Shown: one piece after another, positions 43,061-52,315 of the stretch | Position numbering within the stretch: position 1 is the first letter of the stretch | Layout: every line of letters starts with the position of its first letter | From: Schaalia sp. ORNL0103 | Lineage (GTDB): Bacteria > Actinomycetota > Actinomycetes > Actinomycetales > Actinomycetaceae | NCBI RefSeq assembly: GCF_019429565.1 | Contig: NZ_JAHXSA010000001.1 | Location: forward strand, 868,001-932,000 | Length of the DNA stretch: 64,000 nucleotides | Direction: 5' to 3' | Program-made: the position numbers and the translations under genes | Notes under the pieces: generated by a model | The model's input: only the letters and a program-made list of their open reading frames with translations | Database searches by the model: none | What the model was told of the DNA's origin: nothing

Positions 43061-44709
43061 GCCAGCACCTCCCGGGCTCTCTCCTCAGCCACCGCCAGCT
43101 TGTCGATGAGAACCCTGTCGGAAGCGCGGTCGAGGCGCGCGCTCACCGGGGCAACAACATCCGACAGCGACTCGCCGGCGAGGCGTTCGAGCGCCGCACG
43201 GGCCTGCTCGGCCAACGAACGAACCGTACGCTCGCCGAAATAGGCTTCCAGGATTGTCTGGGACAGGGCGGCCGATGCACCGGCGATCCCAACTTCAACG
43301 CCCGTGAGGCCACCCGTCATCGTAAAAGCAGTCACCATCAGCGACACCGTCACGACGTTGATGCCGCCCGCAAGCATGCGCCCACTGACGCGCGAGGACT
43401 CGGCCTGGCCACGAATGATCTGCGTGACCTCGCGCGTCCATTCCTGTGCGACTGTGCGTGCGCGCTGCTCCGCCGCTTCGACGTCGAGCAGCTCATCGAA
43501 CGAAGACGTATCGACGACGATACGCGCCCTGCGCAGGGATTCACCCCACGCCCGGTGGTATTGGTCCGCCAATCGCTGCGCAAGGCCTCCGGTCAGATCT
43601 CGCTGTACTTGAACGTCCGGGGCTGCCTGTCCACGAAGAGCACCCATCACGCGCGAGCTCAGACCAGAAAACACACGCGAGACGGTCTTGGACATATCCC
43701 ACGAGCCCAGCACCTCGGCGATACGTGCGCTTACTTCGCCGCGCAGTACGTCATCACTCGACGAGGAGGACACTTCCCGGGCATAGGACGCAACGAGCTG
43801 CTCGATATCGTCGGCGGCGGCCTCGAACTCGTGGTTGCGTTGCCTCGCAGCCTCCAGTGCGCGCGTCGTCTCCTCCAACGACGAGGCGACTGCCCCGGAC
43901 AGCGATCGACGCACGATAGCGGCGCGTTCCTCGGAATCGCGTCCGATTTCCTCCAGGTAGGACCCGATCGGCGCGATAGCCTTGGTGGGCAGGCGACCGT
44001 CGCTGAGCGGCTGCTCCTCGACCGTATGAATCGCGACCTCACCCAGGCCTCGCCGACGAGCCAACGCGGCCAGATCCTCACGAATTTCCTGCGTCGCCCC
44101 AGCGGGGACACGGTTGAGCACAATAGCGACACGCAATCCGCGGCTCGCGGCTTCCTCCAGGTGCTTCCACGCCACCGCATCCGCGTAGCGGGCCGCAGTC
44201 GTGACGAACACCCACAGGTCTGCACCGTCGAGCAGCTCCGCAGCCAGGCGACGGTTTCCATCCTCGACGGAATCGATGTCCGGGGCATCCACAATCCCCA
44301 CGGCGGGCCACAGCGTCTCCTCGACCGCGATCGTGATCGCATCAAGGCTGTCCCCGCCCGTACCCTCGCTCTTCGCCAAGCGCGGCAGCACGCGGTCCGA
44401 CATGAACCACTCACGCGCCTTGGGCGAGCACACCAACACGGGGCGCCGAGTCGTCGGACGAACGGCGCCCGCCCGGCTCACGTTTCGGCCAATCAACGAA
44501 TTGACGAGCGTCGATTTACCCGACCCCGTCGAGCCACCGACGACCACCAGCACGGGCGCATCCGCGTCCTCGAGGCGCGGCAACACGACGTCCTGCAGGC
44601 GTCGCAGCGCGCGCTCCGCATCGCCACGACTCCCGTCCGGAATGGCATGGAGCGTTTCCTCGAGGGCATGCGCCAGCGAGCGAGCTGCTTCAACCGCCGT
44701 GACGGACAC
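43057..44709 (-). CDS. Dynamin-like GTPase, partner 1
   Basis: Predicted GTPase of 550 residues. G1 is GGSTGSGKSTLVNSLIG (about 58-74), G2 VRPTTRRPVL, G3 VDAPDIDSVEDGN. The G4 position reads VLNRVPAG, lacking the canonical NKxD Asp, so nucleotide specificity may be loose. A long helical stalk (about 250-440) precedes a hydrophobic paddle-like segment (about 445-490, VVTVSLMVTAFTMTGGLTGV) and an amphipathic C-terminal helix. This order (G domain, helices, membrane segment) suits a bacterial dynamin. The GTG start directly abuts the hisS stop (TGAGTG). Tandem unequal dynamins usually form hetero-oligomers; that is inference here. Confidence 0.82.
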   Translation of the reverse strand: MSVTAVEAARSLAHALEETLHAIPDGSRGDAERALRRLQDVVLPRLEDADAPVLVVVGGSTGSGKSTLVNSLIGRNVSRAGAVRPTTRRPVLVCSPKAREWFMSDRVLPRLAKSEGTGGDSLDAITIAVEETLWPAVGIVDAPDIDSVEDGNRRLAAELLDGADLWVFVTTAARYADAVAWKHLEEAASRGLRVAIVLNRVPAGATQEIREDLAALARRRGLGEVAIHTVEEQPLSDGRLPTKAIAPIGSYLEEIGRDSEERAAIVRRSLSGAVASSLEETTRALEAARQRNHEFEAAADDIEQLVASYAREVSSSSSDDVLRGEVSARIAEVLGSWDMSKTVSRVFSGLSSRVMGALRGQAAPDVQVQRDLTGGLAQRLADQYHRAWGESLRRARIVVDTSSFDELLDVEAAEQRARTVAQEWTREVTQIIRGQAESSRVSGRMLAGGINVVTVSLMVTAFTMTGGLTGVEVGIAGASAALSQTILEAYFGERTVRSLAEQARAALERLAGESLSDVVAPVSARLDRASDRVLIDKLAVAEERAREVLA

Positions 44710-46062
44710 TCAGTCGGTCACCTTCTCGATAGTGGGCACCGCGTCGGCCTCGGGCAGGGCCCACGTGTGCGGATCAGCGTCCACCTGCTCGCCGCTGCGA
44801 ATGTCCTTCACCGTGTCGGCGCTGCCCTCCTCGCCCGGGAACCAGACGAAGGGGATGCCGCGCTTATCGGCGAACTTGATCTGCTTGCCGAACTTTGCGG
44901 CGCTGGGAGCAACGTCCGTTGAGATGCCGCGCGAACGCAGCACAGCGGCAATCGCCTCCGAGCGCTCACGCTGTTCCTCAGCAATGACCGCGACGACGAC
45001 CGCCGTGGGCACCTTTCGAGAGGCTTTCACCATCGGCGCGGAAATCATGCGAGACACGAGGCGCGAGACGCCGATCGACAGGCCGACGCCCGGGTAGGTG
45101 CGCTTGCCGTCCTTCGCCAAAGAGTCGTAGCGTCCACCCGAGCAGATCGAGCCGAGGTCCTCATGACCTTCAATCTCCGACTCGTACACGCTGCCCGTGT
45201 AGTAGTCGAGGCCGCGGGCGATCTTGAGGTCCGCGACGACCGCACCCGGCATCCGCTTGTTCGCGGTATCGAGGAGCTCGGTCAGCTCCTTCAGGCCCTC
45301 GTCCAGCAGTTCGCCGCACACACCGAGCTCGGCCAGGCGCGCGCGCACCTCGGAAGACTCAGACGTGCGGATCTGCGCCATCTGGAGCAGAACGGAGACC
45401 TGGTTGCCGTCAATACCGGACTGGGCCAGCTCGGCGGCCACACCCTCCGGGCCGATCTTGTCAATCTTGTCGAGGCCACGCAGGGCAGCCTCAACATCCG
45501 TGACCCCGAGAGACTCACACACGCCCTGAACGACCTTGCGGTTGTTCACGAGCACGCGCACGGGCGGGATCGGCAGGTTGTTAAGCGCTTCGGCCATGAC
45601 GAGGGGCAGGTCCACCTCGAAGTGAAACGGGAGTTCACCGTTACCCACGACGTCGATATCCGCCTGCGTGAATTCACGGAAGCGACCGTCCTGGGGACGC
45701 TCGCCGCGCCACACCTTCTGGATCTGGTAGCGCTTGAACGGGAAATCCAGCTCGTTCGCGTTCTCGACCACGTAGCGTGCGAAGGGAACGGTCAGGTCGA
45801 AGTGCAGACCCATGCCCTTGTCCTTGGGAGCGCGTGCGCCCGCCGCCGCAGCCTTCAGGGCCTGCAGGCGGTCGAGCACGTAGATCTCCTTGGAGGTCTC
45901 GCCCTTTGCTTCCAACTGCTCGAGGGTCTCGACCGCACGGGTTTCGATGCCCGCGAAGCCGTGCAATTCAAACACGCGACGCAGCTCGTCGAGGACGTGC
46001 ATCTCAATGATGCGGCCCTCCGGGAGCCATTCGGGGAAACCTGACAGGGACGTGCGAGCCAT
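44710..46062 (-). CDS. hisS: Histidyl-tRNA synthetase
   Basis: Class II synthetase, 450 residues. Motif 1 lies near EMHVLDELRRVFELHGF, motif 2 near RYQIQKVWRGERPQDGRFREF, and the His A signature appears as IARGLDYYTGSVYE. Motif 3 is VGLSIGVSRL. The C-terminal anticodon domain spans about 350-430. The N-terminus (MARTSLSGFPEWLPEGR) and several internal segments differ from the short HisS and match the longer actinobacterial/Bacteroidetes-like type. The ribosome site is weak. The two dynamin-like genes follow without spacing; a metallo-hydrolase gene lies 27 bp upstream. Confidence 0.95.
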   Translation of the reverse strand: MARTSLSGFPEWLPEGRIIEMHVLDELRRVFELHGFAGIETRAVETLEQLEAKGETSKEIYVLDRLQALKAAAAGARAPKDKGMGLHFDLTVPFARYVVENANELDFPFKRYQIQKVWRGERPQDGRFREFTQADIDVVGNGELPFHFEVDLPLVMAEALNNLPIPPVRVLVNNRKVVQGVCESLGVTDVEAALRGLDKIDKIGPEGVAAELAQSGIDGNQVSVLLQMAQIRTSESSEVRARLAELGVCGELLDEGLKELTELLDTANKRMPGAVVADLKIARGLDYYTGSVYESEIEGHEDLGSICSGGRYDSLAKDGKRTYPGVGLSIGVSRLVSRMISAPMVKASRKVPTAVVVAVIAEEQRERSEAIAAVLRSRGISTDVAPSAAKFGKQIKFADKRGIPFVWFPGEEGSADTVKDIRSGEQVDADPHTWALPEADAVPTIEKVTD

Positions 46063-46089
46063 TGAGCGTTCTTTCTATGAGGAAGGTGG

Positions 46090-46809
46090 TTAGCCGATGC
46101 GACGAGCGCGAATCAGATACTGGTTTGAGCGTATCTCATCTGCGAGCGTCGTCGCCGGGCCGTGTCCGGGAACGAGGACGGTGCGAGGATCGAGAGCGTT
46201 GGAAATCGTGCGCAAAGAATGTCGCATTTGAGTTTCGTCGCCCCCGGGTAGGTCGGTGCGCCCGACGCTGTCTTTAAACAGCACGTCTGCGCTCATCGCC
46301 CACGGAACTGCTTCGTCGGAAGAGTAGAAGGACTGGTTATTGACCCGGATATCGAGCGGGCTCTCCCCGAGGAAGACGGCTGATCCCTCGGTATGGCCAG
46401 GTGCGGGAACCATGCGCAGCCACACGCCGGGGCACACCTCGAACGAATCTGAGGGCACCTCACGCAGGTCGGCGGGCTTGACCCACTCCCCCACGAAGTC
46501 GGGCAGCGGCATCGGCAGGAACGAGGCCGGGTCATCCATGCGGTACATGTCGGGTCCCGGCACATACACGGGAACGGTGCCTCCGTCCGCTCCCCAGGTG
46601 GATACCGCGGCTGCGTCCCAGACATGGTCGGGGTGTCCGTGTGTCAGAAGCACCGCGCCGACGCTGACGCCCTCAAGCTCGAGGACCTCGCGGATCAGGT
46701 GTTGGATTCCCGCTGAAGGGTCGACGACAAGGGCAGTGCCCGCCCCGGAAGGGACGAGCACAAGCCCATTCGCCGCGTAGAAAGGCGACGGAATGACGTG
46801 AAGGCGCAT
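46090..46809 (-). CDS. Metallo-beta-lactamase-fold hydrolase (glyoxalase II-like)
   Basis: Predicted di-metal hydrolase of 239 residues. Metal ligands appear in LTHGHPDHVWD (HxHxDH), APGHTEGS, DSVGRTDLPGG and VPGHGPATT. These fit the GloB/YcbL group, which hydrolyses thioesters such as S-lactoylglutathione analogues. The true substrate in a glutathione-free actinobacterium would differ (mycothiol or another thiol), which is inference. The ATG lies one base after the DUF349 gene stop (TGACATG); a longer open frame to 47145 is antisense-free but overlaps that gene and lacks family sequence. Similar genes sit between hisS and rel in Mycobacterium. Confidence 0.9.
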   Translation of the reverse strand: MRLHVIPSPFYAANGLVLVPSGAGTALVVDPSAGIQHLIREVLELEGVSVGAVLLTHGHPDHVWDAAAVSTWGADGGTVPVYVPGPDMYRMDDPASFLPMPLPDFVGEWVKPADLREVPSDSFEVCPGVWLRMVPAPGHTEGSAVFLGESPLDIRVNNQSFYSSDEAVPWAMSADVLFKDSVGRTDLPGGDETQMRHSLRTISNALDPRTVLVPGHGPATTLADEIRSNQYLIRARRIG

Positions 46810-46810
46810 G

Positions 46811-48145
46811 TCACTCCATGGAGGAGGAGATCTGCGCGAGCCAGGCGCGCTTGGTCTCGAGTGCCTCGCGCACGTTCCTGGCGGCCTTCTCGTCGCCCTT
46901 GGCCTCCGCCTCGGACAGGGAACGCTCGAGCTGAGCGATCTGCTCCTCAAGCTGACCGACCATGCCGGCAGCGCGTGCGCGCGTCTCGGGGTTGGTGCGA
47001 CGCCATTCCTTCTCTTCGGCCTCGCGGACGGCGGCCTCGACGGCACGCAGACGCCCCTCGATGCGGTGCAGGTCGGCGGAAGGCACGCGGCCCACCTCTT
47101 CCCAGCGGTCCTGGATCTGACGCAGCTGAGCCTTCGCACGATCAATGTCGGTCACCGGCAGGATGGCCTCAGCGTCAACGAGGATCGCTTCCTTCGCGAC
47201 GAGGTTGTCACGGTACTCCGCGTCGGTGGCCTCATCCTTGGCGCGGCGAGCGTCGAAGAAGACCTGCTGGGCGGCGCGGAAACGCGCCCACAGCGCGTCG
47301 TCTTCCTTACGCGAAGCACGCGGGGCTGCCTTCCAGCGGTTCATGAGCTCACGGTAGGCACCGGAGGTACGCGACCAGTCCACAGACGAGGACAGAGCCT
47401 CGGCCTCAGCAATCAGGGCTTCCTTCACTCGCTTCGCCTCGGACTGGGCCTGGTCGAGTTGCGAGAAGAACTGGCGGCGGTGACGGTCGAACTGGGTGCG
47501 CGCGGAGGAGAAACGCTTCCACAGCTCATCCTCGATGGCCTTCTCCAGGCGCGGACCGCGGCGCTGCAGGTTCTTCCATTCATCGAGGAGGTCGCGCAGG
47601 GTCTGACCCGACTGCTTCCAATGGGTTTTGGCGGGATCCTGGGCGACGATAGCCTCGGCGCGCTCAACGACGGAGGTACGCTCGGCGAGAGCAGCAGCCT
47701 TGGCGGCCTTGCGTTCCTCGCGGGCGATTTCCTTGCGCTCCTCGGCGGCCTTCTCAACCGCCGCAACGCGCTCGCGCAGCGCCGGGATGTCTCCGATGAC
47801 GTTCGGGGAGGCGACCTGCTCGCGCAGCGTTGCGAGAGTCTGGTCGATGTCGCGCGGGCTCAGCGTGCCCAGGCGATCCTCAAAAAGCTTGATGGTGGCT
47901 TCGAGGTCTGCGTAGCGACGCTCGTACAGAGCGTAGGGAGAAGCAGGAATGCCCTCGGGGAAGCCGCCGATGACGCGCTCCTCGTCTCCATCCTTGACAT
48001 AGACAGTGCCGTCCTCGCCAATACGGGCGAAGGGGTGCTCGGGCACCTCAGAAGCAGCGATCGTCGTCGAGACCGTGGCCTCCTCAATCGTCGACGGGGC
48101 AGCTTCGGGAGCGGTTTCGTTATTCGGAATCGGCGTCGTGGTCAC
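46811..48145 (-). CDS. DUF349 domain protein
   Basis: Highly charged, coiled-coil protein of 444 residues. After a disordered Thr/Glu/Ala N-terminus and a short beta segment (RIGEDGTVYVKDGDEERVIGG), at least three DUF349-type helical repeats are visible. Each has a conserved Trp (THWKQSGQTLRDLLDEWKNL, SGAYRELMNRWKAAP, DRWEEVGRVPSADLHRIEGR). The final 60 residues form a coiled coil. DUF349 proteins have no settled enzymatic role. The GTG at 48145 has AAGGA 6 nt upstream; the open frame extends to 48202 across a palindrome and is rejected there. It is coupled to the hydrolase gene and lies downstream of rel. Confidence 0.88.
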   Translation of the reverse strand: MTTTPIPNNETAPEAAPSTIEEATVSTTIAASEVPEHPFARIGEDGTVYVKDGDEERVIGGFPEGIPASPYALYERRYADLEATIKLFEDRLGTLSPRDIDQTLATLREQVASPNVIGDIPALRERVAAVEKAAEERKEIAREERKAAKAAALAERTSVVERAEAIVAQDPAKTHWKQSGQTLRDLLDEWKNLQRRGPRLEKAIEDELWKRFSSARTQFDRHRRQFFSQLDQAQSEAKRVKEALIAEAEALSSSVDWSRTSGAYRELMNRWKAAPRASRKEDDALWARFRAAQQVFFDARRAKDEATDAEYRDNLVAKEAILVDAEAILPVTDIDRAKAQLRQIQDRWEEVGRVPSADLHRIEGRLRAVEAAVREAEEKEWRRTNPETRARAAGMVGQLEEQIAQLERSLSEAEAKGDEKAARNVREALETKRAWLAQISSSME

Positions 48146-48192
48146 GATATTCCTTCTGAGACGAGGGCTTACGCCCGGCGCGGGTGCGTGCC

Positions 48193-48223
48193 GATGTGAC
48201 ACACACAGCTAGTGTGTCACATC
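48193..48223. promoter_or_regulatory. Perfect 12-bp inverted repeat, candidate operator
   Basis: GATGTGACACAC (48193-48204) and GTGTGTCACATC (48212-48223) are exact reverse complements around a 7-nt spacer. The site is about 48 bp upstream of the DUF349 start and 87 bp downstream of the rel stop. The size and symmetry suit a dimeric repressor such as TetR or GntR; the regulator is unknown. A weak hairpin terminator for rel is the alternative. Confidence 0.5.
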
Positions 48224-48310
48224 TAACGAGCAGGGGAAAGCTCATCACCCAAAAGGGGACGGATGTAACACCCTTTTCGCGCGAATCGACGCAGGCCGCC
48301 CGCGCCTCGT

Positions 48311-50611
48311 CTATGAATCGGCGCCGATGCGCACCGCCTCGAAGACTCCGTCGACCCGACGAAGGGCGGACAGGACCGCGTTCAGGTGTCCGAGGTCGGC
48401 CAGTTCGAATGAGAAGTTACCCGAGGCAACCTGATCTCCGTCGGTCTTCAGCGCGGCGGCAAGAATGTTGACGCGATAGTCCGACAGCACGCGCGTCAGA
48501 TCCGAGAGCAGTCCGCCACGATCGAGAGCACGCACCTCAATCTGCACGCGGAACGGAGCGCCCAGCCCCTTCTCGTTCCAGGACACGTCGACGAAGCGCT
48601 CAGGCTGCAGCTGCCCCAGGCGCACAGCGTTCGCGCACGTGCTGCGATGCACCGAGACGCCCTGGCCTCGGGTAATGAAGCCGACGATGTCGTCTCCGGG
48701 CACCGGCGTACAGCACTTGGCGAGCTTGACCCAGATCTCGTTCGGACTCAGACCGGCGACGGTGATCGCCGCGTCGCCCGAGGCCTCGGAGCGCGGCTTC
48801 TGAGAACCGGGGGTCACGGCCTCGGACAGCGTCTCCTCCGTGCCGTCTCCCCCACCCAGGTTGTCGACCAGCTTGGAGACGACGTTTTGTGCGGAAATAT
48901 GGCCCTCGCCGACAGCTGCGTACAGGCCGGACACGTCCGGATAGCCGAAAGACGTCGCGACCGACAGGATCGACTCGTGGCTCATGAGGCGCTGGAGCGG
49001 CAGGTTCTGCTTGCGCATCGCGCGGGCAAGCGCCTCCTTGCCGGCCTCCACAGCTTCCTCGCGGCGCTCCTTGGAGAACCACGCCTTGATCTTGGAGCGC
49101 GCACGCGGAGATGCGACAAAGGCCAGCCAGTCGCGCGAAGGTCCGGACTTATCCGACTTAGAAGTCACGACCTCGACAGTCTCGCCCGACTCGAGGCGCG
49201 TATCCAGGGAGACGAGGCGGCCGTTGACCTTCGCGCCCACCGTGCGGTGGCCGACCTCCGTGTGCACCGCATACGCGAAGTCGACGGGCGTCGAACGCGC
49301 CGGCAATACGATGACCTGACCCTTCGGCGTAAACACGTAGACCTCATCGCCGGCGATCTCGTAGCGCAGCGAATCGAGGAATTCCTCAGGATCCCCCGTC
49401 TCGCGCTCCATCTCGACCAAAGCGCGCAACCAGTTCGCCTGCTCGTCAGAGCTCATGCGGTCCGCATCGCCACTCGAAGCGTTCGGGTTCTGCTTGTACT
49501 TCCAGTGCGCGGCGACACCGTGCTCGGCGCGCTCATGCATGTCGAAGGTACGGATCTGGATCTCCACCGGCTTGCCACCGGGTCCGATGACCGTCGTATG
49601 CAGCGACTGGTAGAGATTAAACTTCGGCATCGCGATGTAGTCTTTGAAACGGCCGGGAATCGGGTTCCAGCGTCCGTGCAGCGCCCCCAGCACGCCGTAG
49701 CAATCCTTGATCGACTCCACCAGGACACGCACAGCCACCAGATCGAAGACCTCATCGAAGGCCTTGCCGCGCACGATCATCTTCTGGTAGATCGAGTAGT
49801 GGCTCTTCGGACGGCCACTCACCGTCCCCTTCGTGCCCGAACGACGCAAATCCTCTTCGATCTGGTCGATGACATCTCGCAGGTATTCTTCGCGCTGGGG
49901 CGCCCTCTCCGTGACGAGGCGGTCGATCTCCTCGTAGATCTCCGGGTACAGCGTCTTGAACGACAGCTCTTCGAGCTCCCACTTCACCATGTTCATGCCC
50001 AGGCGATGAGCCAGGGGCGCGTAAATTTCCAGCGTCTCCTTCGCCTTCTTTGCCGCCGACTTGGCGGGCACGAACCGCCACGTGCGGGCATTATGCAGGC
50101 GGTCGCCGAGCTTGATGAGCAGCACACGGATATCGCGGCTCATCGCGACAAGCATCTTGCGCAGGGTCTCGGACTGGGCAGCGGCGCCGTAGTGCACCTT
50201 ATCGAGCTTGGTGACGCCATCAACAAGGTTGGCGATTGCCTCGCCATACTCGGCAGCGAGCTGCTCAAGCGTGTAGTCCGTGTCCTCGACCGTGTCATGC
50301 AGCAACGCTGCAACAAGCGTCGGGGTCGTCATGCCCATCTCCGCCAGAATGGTCGCAACGGCAACCGGATGGGTGATATACGGTTCACCGGACTTGCGCA
50401 TTTGCCCACGGTGGTGTTCCTCGGCAGTGCGGTAGGCCCGCTCGACGACGCTGATGTCCGCCTTCGGATGGTTCGCCCGCAGGGCGCGCACAAGCGGCTC
50501 AATCTCAGGGATTGTGGCGCGTCCGCGTGAGCCAAACCAAACGAGGCCAGAGCGCACTCGGGAACCGGCCGCGGGAAGTGCGGATCCTGAAGTCATGTCG
50601 TCGCTGCTCAT
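48311..50611 (-). CDS. rel: Bifunctional (p)ppGpp synthetase/hydrolase
   Basis: Makes and degrades the stringent-response alarmone. The 766-residue product has the HD hydrolase domain (LLHDTVEDTDYT, HNARTWRF), the synthetase domain (GRPKSHYSIYQKM, DLVAVRVLV, YIAMPKFNLYQSLHTTVIGP with conserved Gln and His), TGS (EVYVFTPKGQVIVLPARSTP), a zinc-finger-like helical region with KCCTPVPGD, and a C-terminal ACT domain (VQIEVRALDRGGLLSDLTRVL). Both catalytic halves appear intact, as in the single Rel of actinobacteria. ATG at 50611. It is preceded by the apt gene, a usual partner, with a terminator between. Confidence 0.97.
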   Translation of the reverse strand: MSSDDMTSGSALPAAGSRVRSGLVWFGSRGRATIPEIEPLVRALRANHPKADISVVERAYRTAEEHHRGQMRKSGEPYITHPVAVATILAEMGMTTPTLVAALLHDTVEDTDYTLEQLAAEYGEAIANLVDGVTKLDKVHYGAAAQSETLRKMLVAMSRDIRVLLIKLGDRLHNARTWRFVPAKSAAKKAKETLEIYAPLAHRLGMNMVKWELEELSFKTLYPEIYEEIDRLVTERAPQREEYLRDVIDQIEEDLRRSGTKGTVSGRPKSHYSIYQKMIVRGKAFDEVFDLVAVRVLVESIKDCYGVLGALHGRWNPIPGRFKDYIAMPKFNLYQSLHTTVIGPGGKPVEIQIRTFDMHERAEHGVAAHWKYKQNPNASSGDADRMSSDEQANWLRALVEMERETGDPEEFLDSLRYEIAGDEVYVFTPKGQVIVLPARSTPVDFAYAVHTEVGHRTVGAKVNGRLVSLDTRLESGETVEVVTSKSDKSGPSRDWLAFVASPRARSKIKAWFSKERREEAVEAGKEALARAMRKQNLPLQRLMSHESILSVATSFGYPDVSGLYAAVGEGHISAQNVVSKLVDNLGGGDGTEETLSEAVTPGSQKPRSEASGDAAITVAGLSPNEIWVKLAKCCTPVPGDDIVGFITRGQGVSVHRSTCANAVRLGQLQPERFVDVSWNEKGLGAPFRVQIEVRALDRGGLLSDLTRVLSDYRVNILAAALKTDGDQVASGNFSFELADLGHLNAVLSALRRVDGVFEAVRIGADS

Positions 50612-50632
50612 GGCCCCATGATAGCGATGAAC

Positions 50633-50671
50633 GAGCGGGTCCGGGGATCGTGGCGATCCCCGGACCCGCTC
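50633..50671 (-). terminator. Hairpin terminator of apt
   Basis: An 18-bp stem GAGCGGGTCCGGGGATCG with a TGG loop lies just past the apt stop and 20 bp before the rel start. The T-run is weak, so some readthrough into rel is likely. Confidence 0.65.
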
Positions 50672-50689
50672 GCTGTCAAGAAACGACGC

Positions 50690-51229
50690 TTAGAGGTGCA
50701 GCGCGCTCTCCACCGTCACATCCGTCAGCACCGAGCGACCGCCCAGCGCATCGAGTTCCAGGAGAACGGCCACGGCCTCGACGGACGCGCCGCACTGACG
50801 CAGCAGCTTCACCGCCGCGTTCGCGGTGCCGCCCGTTGCGAGCACGTCGTCGATGATGAGGACGCGCTGGCCCTCGTGGACCGACTCGGGGTGCATTTCC
50901 ATGCGCGCCGTGCCGTACTCGAGTTCGTAGTCGACGCCGATCACGTGGCCGGGCAGCTTGCCAGCCTTGCGGATCGTCAGCATTCCGAGGCCAAGCTCGG
51001 CGGCCACGGGGGCACCGAGGATGAAGCCACGCGACTCAAGACCCGCGACTGCGTCGATGCGACCCGCGTAGCGAGCGCCGATCAGCTCAACCAGTTCCTT
51101 GAATGCCGGGCCGTTCGCAAACAGCTCGGTGATATCACGGAACAGGACGCCGGGTTCCGGAAAATCCGGGATCTCCAGCATGTTGCTTCGCACCAGAGTG
51201 GCGATGCGCTCGCCAAGCTCACCGATCAT
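50690..51229 (-). CDS. apt: Adenine phosphoribosyltransferase
   Basis: Salvages adenine to AMP with PRPP. The 179-residue product has PGVLFRDIT near residue 26, AGLESRGFILG, the base-site RKAGKLPG, and the PRPP motif VLIIDDVLATGGTA (about 122-135). Its ATG overlaps the secF stop by 4 nt (ATGA), so it is translated with the Sec export genes. The order secD-secF-apt-rel is conserved in actinobacteria and ties nucleotide salvage to the rel region. Confidence 0.96.
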   Translation of the reverse strand: MIGELGERIATLVRSNMLEIPDFPEPGVLFRDITELFANGPAFKELVELIGARYAGRIDAVAGLESRGFILGAPVAAELGLGMLTIRKAGKLPGHVIGVDYELEYGTARMEMHPESVHEGQRVLIIDDVLATGGTANAAVKLLRQCGASVEAVAVLLELDALGGRSVLTDVTVESALHL

Positions 51230-52314
51230 CGATGATTCTTCTTCCTGTGGGGCTGATTCTCGTTGCCCAGGCGCTTGCCGGGCTTGATAGGAGCCACCTT
51301 CACCGATGCGGAGGCGCCCGGAGTGTCAGTGGCGTGGCGGCCCTGACGTGCCCGGTCGACGGCCGCGTTGTGCTCGCGGGTCTTGGCCGACAGCTCCTGG
51401 AAGGTGACCAGAAGCGGCGACGCGATAAAGATCGACGAGTAGGTACCGGCGATCATACCGACGAACAGGGCCAGCGAGATATCCACCAGGGTACCCGGGC
51501 CGAGGGCCACGGAACCAATGATGAGGATCGCACCGACGGGGAGAAGCGCCACAACCGAGGTGTTGATCGAACGAACCATCGTCTGGTTGACCGCAAGGTT
51601 CACGTACTCGGCGAAGGTGTAGTGCTTCTGCTCGTAGACGTCCGAGGTCAGCTCGCGCACCTTGTCGAAGACGACGACGGTGTCATAGAGCGAGTAACCC
51701 AGAATCGTCAGGAAGCCGATCACGGTCGCGGGCGAGACCTCGACCTGCAGGATCGCGAACACGCCGATGGTCACGGCGATGTCGTGCACCAGCGCGAGCA
51801 GCGCAGACGCAGCCATGCGCCACGAGCGGAAGTACACCGTCATCAGCAGAGCAACGAGCGCCATGAAGATGACGAGCGACTGAGCGGCCTTAGTGGTGAC
51901 CGAGGAACCCCAGGAGGGGCCGATCGAGGAGGACTGCACCTCGGTCACATCGACGCCGTAGGCGCTGGCCAACGCGTCACGCATCTGAGCGGTCCGCGCG
52001 GAATCCAGGGACGACGTCTGGATTCGGACCGAGTCCGAGCCCACGCGAGTCACCTTCGGGGTGCCCTCAACGAGGCCGGTCGAGGTCACTGCACGCGAGG
52101 CGAAAGACTCGCTCTGGTCGCTCACGTGAGCGACATCGAACTGCGAGCCTCCGGTGAACTCAATTGAGCGGTTCAGGCCCAGGATCGCGACGAGTGCGAA
52201 ACCGAGAACGAGCACCGCGGCGGCGAGGCCGACGAAGACCTTACGCTTGGGAACGACAGCATAGGACTTGTCGCCCGAGTACAGGGCGTTACCCCACTGA
52301 GCAAAACTCATCAT
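51226..52314 (-). CDS. secF: Protein translocase subunit SecF
   Basis: Partner of SecD in the proton-motive-force-driven step of Sec export. The 362-residue product has six membrane segments. The first is followed by an exported domain starting LNRSIEFTGGSQFDV. The central motif GYSLYDTVVVFDKVRE and VNQTMVRSINTSVVALLPV are diagnostic. The tail is basic and His/Arg-rich (QPHRKKNHR). Its ATG is one base after the secD stop (TGACATG). Confidence 0.96.
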   Translation of the reverse strand: MMSFAQWGNALYSGDKSYAVVPKRKVFVGLAAAVLVLGFALVAILGLNRSIEFTGGSQFDVAHVSDQSESFASRAVTSTGLVEGTPKVTRVGSDSVRIQTSSLDSARTAQMRDALASAYGVDVTEVQSSSIGPSWGSSVTTKAAQSLVIFMALVALLMTVYFRSWRMAASALLALVHDIAVTIGVFAILQVEVSPATVIGFLTILGYSLYDTVVVFDKVRELTSDVYEQKHYTFAEYVNLAVNQTMVRSINTSVVALLPVGAILIIGSVALGPGTLVDISLALFVGMIAGTYSSIFIASPLLVTFQELSAKTREHNAAVDRARQGRHATDTPGASASVKVAPIKPGKRLGNENQPHRKKNHR

Positions 52315-52315
52315 G

